Below, in pieces: positions 58,974 to 64,000 of a stretch of DNA of 64,000 nucleotides (positions are counted from its first letter, which is position 1; every line of letters starts with the position of its first letter). The DNA lies in NCBI RefSeq assembly GCF_004366815.1, contig NZ_SORI01000004.1, positions 62,001 to 126,000 of the forward strand. The letters are read 5' to 3'. The DNA comes from Aminivibrio pyruvatiphilus. GTDB taxonomy: Bacteria; Synergistota; Synergistia; Synergistales; Aminobacteriaceae. Made by a program: the position numbers and the translations under genes. Below the pieces are notes generated by a model. It saw nothing but the letters and a program-made list of their open reading frames with translations. It was not told the origin of the DNA and searched no databases.

Positions 58974-59276
58974 GATTTTCATCCTGATGGCTTCCATGGC
59001 TCGTGATCTGGCGCAGGAATAATACTGGGAGGGAAACGAAGATTTCTCGGTATTGCATCTACTCATAATAGCATCGTTTTTTGGCAATCAACTTGTCTAT
59101 AAAAATCAAAAATAGTTACGATTAAAAAACTTGACTTTTCGTGTTGGTTTGAATAATAATTATTTAGGAAAAAATAATTTGGGCAGAAGATTCATTGAAT
59201 AAAACTAATACAAGTCATACGAAAAGCTATTTTTCATACCTTAATAGTATCAATAAACTAAAGGGGGTATTAGAAA
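58974..59276. other. AT-rich spacer after the IS element
   Basis: This roughly 300-base stretch changes abruptly from the GC-rich IS to AT-rich sequence. It holds the GGGGG ribosome site of the next gene. TTGACTTTTCG (near 59140) and many A/T runs could hold a promoter, but no convincing pair stands out. No gene is supported. Confidence 0.4.
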
Positions 59277-59792
59277 ATGAAAAAAATAGCAATTTGTCTT
59301 TTGTTAGTATTTATCATAGGTCTATCTGCTCCAAAGTTGGCTTTTTCTACTGATTCAAGCCCCGTCACAACCAATAATTCAGTACGAACTATTACTCTTG
59401 AAGATGTAATTAAGTTTATAAGAATAGCTAAGGAAACAGCTAAATTAGTCGAAGAATATGGCCCACCAATCTATAATAAAGGCAAAGCAATCACTGGAAG
59501 TGTTTATGAAAAGACAAAAGAAGTTGCTGGAAGTGCTTATGATAAGACAAAAGAAATTGCGGGATATACATATGACAAGACGAAAGAATTTGCTGGAGAT
59601 GCCTATGATATAACAAAAGAAATGGCAGGTTACACATATAATAAGACGAAAGAATTAGTTGGAGCTACTTATAATATAACAAAAGATGTTGCAGGGTATA
59701 CATATGATAAAACAGCGGAATATACAGAGAAGGCATATGATAAAACAGCGGACGCTTGTAAATCAGTTGTTGATTGGTTATTTGGTGATTAA
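59277..59792 (+). CDS. Secreted protein of nine 11-residue repeats (LEA-like), first paralogue
   Basis: A 171-residue protein I do not recognise by name. A signal peptide (residues 1 to about 24) is followed by a leader region and nine consecutive 11-residue repeats covering residues 65-163, with consensus A/T-Y-D-K-T-K-E-x-A-G-x, for example AYDKTKEIAGY at 87-97. The end, ACKSVVDWLFGD, is shared with the second paralogue. The pattern resembles group 3 LEA or apolipoprotein-like amphipathic helices, which protect membranes or proteins under water stress, but with tyrosine. Codon use is AT-rich, unlike the core. The second copy lies 465 bases downstream; a transferred gene pair is likely. Confidence 0.85.
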   Translation: MKKIAICLLLVFIIGLSAPKLAFSTDSSPVTTNNSVRTITLEDVIKFIRIAKETAKLVEEYGPPIYNKGKAITGSVYEKTKEVAGSAYDKTKEIAGYTYDKTKEFAGDAYDITKEMAGYTYNKTKELVGATYNITKDVAGYTYDKTAEYTEKAYDKTADACKSVVDWLFGD

Positions 59793-59915
59793 ATAAAAGC
59801 TGAATATTACGTTCCGTGGGCCGCTTTTCTCCATTTGCGGACCCATCTGTGTCGTTTTCCTTGAACCTTGAACCTCAAAAAAATCCAAATTTCACTATAC
59901 TTTAAATCACTCATC

Positions 59916-60093
59916 TCAAACGGTTTCTATTATGACACCGAGGGCTTTCGATTTGCCGAGTGAAGCGCAGATGGATTCAGGTTTTTCGCCATTGCGAAAA
60001 CGTTGAACGGCCAGAATTCTCTGCTGCTCATCCTTATTTTTAACGGGTTCCACCTCGGTAATATTAGGATACTCATGAAGATGAGGCGAAATC
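59916..60093 (-). pseudogene. Remnant of an IS481-type transposase (N-terminal HTH part)
   Basis: On the minus strand a frame reads ITEVEPVKNKDEQQRILAVQ and RFRNGEKPESICASLGKSKA, then runs into unrelated sequence and a stop. RFR-GEKPESICASLG-K is the helix-turn-helix start of IS481-like transposases. Just upstream (60100-60160) two copies of a GGACATCGT-type motif with GCCA-C/T resemble the element's terminus. It is a truncated leftover with no function. Confidence 0.6.
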
Positions 60094-60257
60094 AAAACTA
60101 TCGCAAGAAAAACTTTTGTAAACGATGTCCTGGCACAAAAATCAGTCTACGATGTCTTGGCATTCAACAGCTAACCAATTAGTAGAAAGAACTAACACCA
60201 ATTTACGTAGATAGATACACTTCAATAGCCTCAACAATTTAAAGGAGGTGTGTAAAA

Positions 60258-60605
60258 ATGAAAAAAGTGGCAATTTGTATTGTGTTTGTTTTTCTTTTGC
60301 TTATTCCAGTTTCCTCAGAATCATTTGATTTTGGTAACAAAAATGATACCGAAAGCACTGGTTCATTAACGAATACTTTAAAAGATGAGGCTTTAAAAGC
60401 ATTGATGCAAATTCTTGTAAATAAGGCATTTGAAAATGCTCCAGCAATCTACGAAAAAAGCAAGGAAATAGCAGTAGACGCATATGATAAAACGGTCGAA
60501 TATGGAGCAAAAGCATATGACGAGACTGCGGAATATGTTGAAAGTGCATATGATAAGACAGCGAATGCTTGTAAGTCTGTTGTTGATTGGCTATTTAGCG
60601 ATTAA
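60258..60605 (+). CDS. Secreted repeat protein (LEA-like), second paralogue
   Basis: A 115-residue paralogue of the protein at 59277. It has a signal peptide (residues 1 to about 20), a different short central region, and four 11-residue repeats at residues 64-107 (AYDKTVEYGAK, AYDETAEYVES, AYDKTANACKS). The last 19 residues, AYDKTANACKSVVDWLF and SD, match the first paralogue almost exactly, including the single cysteine. A strong AAAGGAGGT site precedes the ATG. The copy number of repeats differs (nine and four), showing expansion or loss. The function is unknown; export and amphipathic helices suggest a surface or protective role. Confidence 0.84.
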   Translation: MKKVAICIVFVFLLLIPVSSESFDFGNKNDTESTGSLTNTLKDEALKALMQILVNKAFENAPAIYEKSKEIAVDAYDKTVEYGAKAYDETAEYVESAYDKTANACKSVVDWLFSD

Positions 60606-60684
60606 ATAAAACTTTCGGTAGGTTTTAATATTTTGGTAGTGTCAAGATTCTTTCGCACATTTTTTTCTCAGACCCAAGATTTAC

Positions 60685-60704
60685 AGTCCCCCGGAAGGGG
60701 GACT
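60685..60704 (+). terminator. Terminator after the second repeat protein
   Basis: AGTCCCCC (60685-60692) and GGGGGACT (60697-60704) form a perfect 8-bp stem with a GGAA loop, followed by TTTC. It lies about 80 bases past the stop. Confidence 0.75.
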
Positions 60705-60740
60705 TTTCTCTCCATCATACGATCAGAGGGAGATGTATGA

Positions 60741-60780
60741 GAAACCTCTGAACAAGAACTGGACCAGCGTCCAACAGTTG
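60741..60780 (-). repeat. Remnant of the right end of the same IS5-family element, inverted
   Basis: The stretch GAAACCTCTGAACAAG and onward to CCAACAGTTG nearly matches, in reverse orientation, the right terminal 40 bases of the IS at 57746-58969, which end at 58969. It has no transposase and no TTAA pair, so it is a truncated copy. Confidence 0.8.
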
Positions 60781-60840
60781 AACAATGAAGAAATTCCGGC
60801 CTAACACCCCCAGGTTCCTTTGGGAAACCATGAACTATTG

Positions 60841-60889
60841 CGGGAAAGTGGGTGTCCCTTTACAACGGGGAAATGGATGTTCCTCGACA
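60841..60889. repeat. Two 24-base direct repeats, IS21-end-like
   Basis: CGGGAAAGTGGGTGTCCC at 60841 and CGGGGAAATGGATGTTCC at 60866 start two 24-base repeats that match at about 17 of 24 positions. Multiple terminal repeats of this kind are typical of IS21 elements. No istA or istB gene is nearby, so it is probably a leftover end. Confidence 0.45.
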
Positions 60890-60992
60890 TTTGTAAAAAT
60901 TGACTACCTCCTGAGATAAATTCCGTCTTTCTACGTTAATTCGATCTTACAGGAGTTCGCCGTTGTCGGCTCCGTGAAGGTGCGCCAGTACC

Positions 60993-62132
60993 TCAGTTTG
61001 AACCGTGTTTTCCACCTCGGCAAACTGAAATGATTGCTTCGGCAATTTTGTCCGCATCTTGTTCGGTATTTTCTTTTCCAAAAGAAATCCTGATTGTACC
61101 CTTTGCATATGAAGCCGGAATGGCAACGGCTTTTATCACATGAGAGATTTCGTTTTCAGAGGCGTTACAGGCTGAGCCGGTAGAAATGCATACTCCCTTC
61201 AAATCTAGGCGATGAAGCAACCGCTCACCATCTTCGTTCTTAATCGAGATACTGATATGTCCAGGCAGCCTTTTTGAGGAGCCATTCAGCAAATAATCAA
61301 TACCTGATGAAGCGAGCCGACGCAAAAAAATGGATGCGATTTTTTCCAGGTGGCTTGTATTCTCATCCATCATGGACACATTGTTTTTCAGTGCAACCGC
61401 CATTCCAACAATAGCGGCTATGTTTTCTGTCCCTGCGCGCAGTTTTCTCTCCTGTGCGCCTCCTGAAGAGTAGGATTGAATCTCTATTCCATCCCTGATA
61501 TAGAGGAAACCGACTCCCTTGGGACCATTGAACTTGTGAGCCGAAGCAGATAACAAATCGACTCCCAGATTGCAGACATTAACCGGAATATGACCAACAG
61601 CTTGTACAGCGTCGGTATGGAATAGAGCTCCGTAATCGTGAGCAATCCTCGCTAAAGGAGCAATATCTTGCAAAGAACCGATTTCATTGTTCGCTAATAT
61701 TAAAGAAACCAGAGCTGTTTTATCGGAGATCGACCTCTTGAGAATATCCATAGATACCGATCCGGTCCGGTCGACGGGGAGATAAACAATTTCCATCCCT
61801 ATTTTTTCTAAGAATTCGCACGAATGCAAGATAGCGTGATGCTCCACTGCTGATGTAATAATACGTTTTTTTTCATTTTTCCGTGCGAACGAAACACCTT
61901 TTAGCGCCCAGTTGTTGCTTTCCGTCCCACCCGAAGTAAAAAAAACCTCCTCGTCTTTTGCACCGATGCATTCAGCGATAGCTGCACGAGCATCACGAAG
62001 GGCCTGACGAGGGACTCGGGAAAAAGAGTATGCGCTCGATGCATTCCCATACTCATCATTAAGAAAAGGTACCATGGCCTGATATGCTTGATTATCGAGG
62101 CGGGTCGTCGCAGCATTATCAGCATAAATCAA
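60993..62132 (-). CDS. Cysteine desulfurase (IscS/NifS/DndA-like)
   Basis: A 379-residue PLP enzyme that takes sulfur from cysteine. Motifs are IYADNAATTRLD at the start, FFTSGGTESNNWALKG, SAVEHHAILHSC, LILANNEIGSLQDI, FHTDAVQAVGHIPV, the PLP lysine in LLSASAHKFNGPKG and the sulfur-carrying cysteine in CISTGSACNASENE. There are no Fe-S scaffold genes next to it; instead it follows brxL by 12 bases on the same strand. That setting suggests it supplies sulfur to a DNA-modification or defence step, as DndA does in phosphorothioation. It starts with TTG at 62132 with GAGGGTG upstream. Confidence 0.93.
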   Translation of the reverse strand: MIYADNAATTRLDNQAYQAMVPFLNDEYGNASSAYSFSRVPRQALRDARAAIAECIGAKDEEVFFTSGGTESNNWALKGVSFARKNEKKRIITSAVEHHAILHSCEFLEKIGMEIVYLPVDRTGSVSMDILKRSISDKTALVSLILANNEIGSLQDIAPLARIAHDYGALFHTDAVQAVGHIPVNVCNLGVDLLSASAHKFNGPKGVGFLYIRDGIEIQSYSSGGAQERKLRAGTENIAAIVGMAVALKNNVSMMDENTSHLEKIASIFLRRLASSGIDYLLNGSSKRLPGHISISIKNEDGERLLHRLDLKGVCISTGSACNASENEISHVIKAVAIPASYAKGTIRISFGKENTEQDADKIAEAIISVCRGGKHGSN

Positions 62133-62144
62133 AGCAGCACACCC

Positions 62145-63614
62145 TCATTCATCATACTGAATATCCGGTATGTCTCGTTTACCGGAAACATCATATTCTT
62201 TGGGATCCACGATGCAAAGCTGCGTTCGGATTATCTGCCGCATAGACTTCGCAGGTTCCAGGCAGTATTTCACGAACTCTTCTTTCGAAATATCGCTTTT
62301 CTTTCCCACGTGTGGGAAGAGCAATTTTAGAAAAGCCGTACAAAGCCTTTTAATGGCCGTTAAATCCCTCTTGTCTGCCTTTCTTGGTACCGAAATGCAC
62401 TGATCTACGACTGCCGAATACACAAGTTCATTTCGTAATGCGTGCAATACCTCGGCAAAATATTCCGTGTTTAGTGCCCAGCCATGAGCGATAATATCCT
62501 GATTAAGTCTTGGGATTTTCCAGCCGGGAATAAAACCGTGAAATCGATCAAGAGTTGCTGATTCTTGAAAAATGGGATTGATTTCTGCCACCATGTTTTT
62601 GTTTACGTCAAATCGTTCCGCATCGATATTTCCTAACACGATAACGCCTGCATTTGCTACCACTTGAGCATCAAAACCCTTTATTTCTCCGAACTCCATA
62701 TAATGTTTAAGGGCAGCCTGTATTTGACTGGGCTGATCGAACTTGATCGACTGGCTTTCATCAAACCCGACATAATCAAATCGAGACAAAAGGCCGCTCA
62801 TTTTTTTTTGATTGTCATATACCAGGGCCGCTCTGGATACCGTACCGCCTGAAACCAGCCAGCCGCGCTTGCTGATCTTTTCGTATACGTAACTTTTCCC
62901 AGTACCCTTAGGAGCTAACTCGATCAAATTAATACGGTTTTCTACAAAAGGAAGCAAACGCTGTAGGAAAAAAAGTTTCTTGGACTCGCTCGGGGCTCCT
63001 GTAACATCGTCAACATAACCTTTTGGATTGTAATCCACTGCGGATAAAAGAACATCAATCCATTCCTGAATTGAAAACTCTTTGCGAGCTTTCCGATAAT
63101 AATCCAAATCAACAGTATACGGGCAAAAGGGCTTATAATTGACAAGTCGTATGCATCCCTTGGGTGGCTTCTTCGAATAATCCAAGTTCCACATGAAATC
63201 GAGCACACCCCAGTTTTCATTTTCACGCAACAAAACATCTTGCCACTCCTTGACGACGTCGCTCTCAACGACGCCGCTCGCACCAGTTCGAGACCCGCCG
63301 AAATCAGGCAGTTCAAAAACAGTCTTTCCGTCCTTTATATCCACCATCACCCGTATGCGCGCTAGAAAACGAACCTTTTCTCCATTTACCATTGCATATT
63401 TGAATTGTTCGAAATCCTCACGACCAGGGATATATTTTTTTATATACCGGAGAACGCTATCGAAATCGATAACTCCGGATTCATCAGAAAACTTCATAAC
63501 AAGCCAGTCTCTCATATACGAAGGAAGGCTTAAATTCGAAAAGAATTCCGTTTTTTTGGGATCTTTTAGCACGATCATTTCAGAGAAGATACTTTTTATC
63601 TTATCTTCCAGCAA
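62145..63614 (-). CDS. brxL: BrxL-like AAA+ protein of a BREX defence system (short form)
   Basis: A 489-residue protein with the BrxL core: RFLARIRVMVDIKDGKTVFE, SIQEWIDVLLSAVDYNP, RINLIELAPKGTGKSYVYEK (Walker A), WLVSGGTVSRAALVYDNQ and FDYVGFDESQSIKF (Walker B), with ANAGVIVLGNIDAERF as sensor. BrxL assembles as hexameric rings on DNA and is needed for BREX phage defence. Standard BrxL proteins carry a C-terminal Lon-like protease domain and are near 680 residues; here the gene ends about 200 residues short, after the AAA+ part. The TTG start has GAGGTG upstream. Codon use is more AT-rich than the core. Confidence 0.85.
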   Translation of the reverse strand: MLEDKIKSIFSEMIVLKDPKKTEFFSNLSLPSYMRDWLVMKFSDESGVIDFDSVLRYIKKYIPGREDFEQFKYAMVNGEKVRFLARIRVMVDIKDGKTVFELPDFGGSRTGASGVVESDVVKEWQDVLLRENENWGVLDFMWNLDYSKKPPKGCIRLVNYKPFCPYTVDLDYYRKARKEFSIQEWIDVLLSAVDYNPKGYVDDVTGAPSESKKLFFLQRLLPFVENRINLIELAPKGTGKSYVYEKISKRGWLVSGGTVSRAALVYDNQKKMSGLLSRFDYVGFDESQSIKFDQPSQIQAALKHYMEFGEIKGFDAQVVANAGVIVLGNIDAERFDVNKNMVAEINPIFQESATLDRFHGFIPGWKIPRLNQDIIAHGWALNTEYFAEVLHALRNELVYSAVVDQCISVPRKADKRDLTAIKRLCTAFLKLLFPHVGKKSDISKEEFVKYCLEPAKSMRQIIRTQLCIVDPKEYDVSGKRDIPDIQYDE

Positions 63615-63641
63615 GAGAGATGCACCTCGATTTCGACAATA

Positions 63642-63848
63642 TCATAAAAACAAAGAACAACCCTGCTCTTTGAATTCTTGTATCTTTATCTTCAAATCCC
63701 CTTCCGGACACCCGATATATTCAGCCAGGCAAGAAACGCAAAACATATCTCCTGGCAAATCCCCGACAAGCTTGCAAGACAATGCAACTTCGTCTTTGCC
63801 CAATTTTTTTTCGCATTCAGAGCACTTACGTTTTATTTTTGAAGACAT
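63642..63848 (-). CDS. Small zinc-ribbon protein next to brxL
   Basis: A 68-residue protein with four cysteines as two pairs, KRKCSECEKKLG and MFCVSCLAEYIGC, which could bind one zinc ion; a further pair of cysteines lies at CPEGD and QGCSLFL. It has no enzyme motif. GGGGAG precedes the ATG at 63848 and the stop of the next upstream gene lies four bases before it, so it is co-expressed with brxL. I do not know a named family. Possibly an adaptor of the BREX-like operon. Confidence 0.75.
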   Translation of the reverse strand: MSSKIKRKCSECEKKLGKDEVALSCKLVGDLPGDMFCVSCLAEYIGCPEGDLKIKIQEFKEQGCSLFL

Positions 63849-63851
63849 AAA

Positions 63852-64000
63852 TTACTCCCCTAACACATCATCCTCAGCGATTCCTCTTGTTCCCACTTCA
63901 AAACTACAGTTTTCTTCAAGCATTTTCCCGTCTGCTTCAAAACGTAAAAGATGCTTTCCTTGCTTCATTTCCGAGAAATGAATTTGCCACTCTCGTCCGC
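63852..64000 (-). CDS. C-terminal end of an upstream BREX-operon gene (possibly pglZ)
   Basis: The last 48 codons of a gene that enters from the right edge, reading GREWQIHFSEMKQGKHLLRF and ending GTRGIAEDDVLGE. It has the look of a beta-rich C-terminal domain. It sits directly before the zinc-ribbon gene and brxL, where BREX type 4 operons carry pglZ, so that is the best guess, but the fragment has no catalytic motif to prove it. Confidence 0.7.
   Translation of the reverse strand, partial: GREWQIHFSEMKQGKHLLRFEADGKMLEENCSFEVGTRGIAEDDVLGE

Noticed and set aside
60841-60889. CRISPR repeats
   Set aside because: Only two imperfect repeats separated by one base; no spacers and no cas genes.
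60940-61036. A short plus-strand frame ending LNRVFHLGKLK
   Set aside because: It overlaps the end of the cysteine desulfurase and is too short to support as a gene or transposase piece.

Overview
The window looks like a chromosome segment of a Synergistota bacterium (an anaerobic amino-acid fermenter). This rests on gene content and gene order, not on any database search. Supporting points are a GC-rich core with densely overlapping genes, a Gram-positive-type purS/purQ/purL purine operon, T-box control of argG, and many periplasmic solute-binding transporters (TRAP, TTT, ABC) next to amino-acid catabolic enzymes. No rRNA gene and no CRISPR array was seen.

Core, 1-30 kb: hemW-lepA-mobA run leftward. 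A divergent promoter then drives a complete ten-gene purine operon (purC-S-Q-L-F-M-N-H-D-E, 3.0-13.1 kb) that makes IMP except for the purB step, ending at a bidirectional terminator shared with the convergent argG. argG has its own promoter and a T-box leader. Next is a long leftward string: surE, an M50 protease, a DHH-CBS-tRNA nucleotidyltransferase fusion, a coaE with an extra C-terminal domain, a UvrD/PcrA helicase, hypB, hypA and hpf. An aspartate aminotransferase faces a 2-hydroxyacid dehydrogenase. The translation cluster rpsB-tsf-pyrH-frr is divergent from a CsoR-family regulator, and the SRP RNA gene follows.

Uptake and catabolism, 29-51 kb: a PheC-like periplasmic protein; a sugar-type ABC transporter co-transcribed with a short-chain dehydrogenase and a HisD-like dehydrogenase; a TTT (TctCBA) transporter; ornithine aminotransferase; a P-type cation ATPase interrupted by one in-frame TGA; an Fe-S aldo/keto reductase; and an IclR-TRAP-opine dehydrogenase-RocB operon. 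The last operon and rocD together suggest uptake and breakdown of an arginine- or ornithine-derived opine.

Mobile island, 51.8 kb to the right edge: two tRNA-Ser genes are followed at once by a large tyrosine integrase. The island carries a relaxase-like gene with a partner, a ribbon-helix-helix protein, an unknown protein plus HNH nuclease, an intact IS5-family element with TTAA target duplication, an AT-rich stretch with two secreted proteins built of 11-residue repeats, remnants of other IS elements, and then a leftward set ending in brxL and a cysteine desulfurase. The brxL/desulfurase pair, a small zinc-finger protein and a truncated upstream gene fit the distal end of a BREX type 4-like phage-defence system whose remainder lies past base 64000. 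This edge, and the repeat proteins beside it, are the most novel parts of the window.
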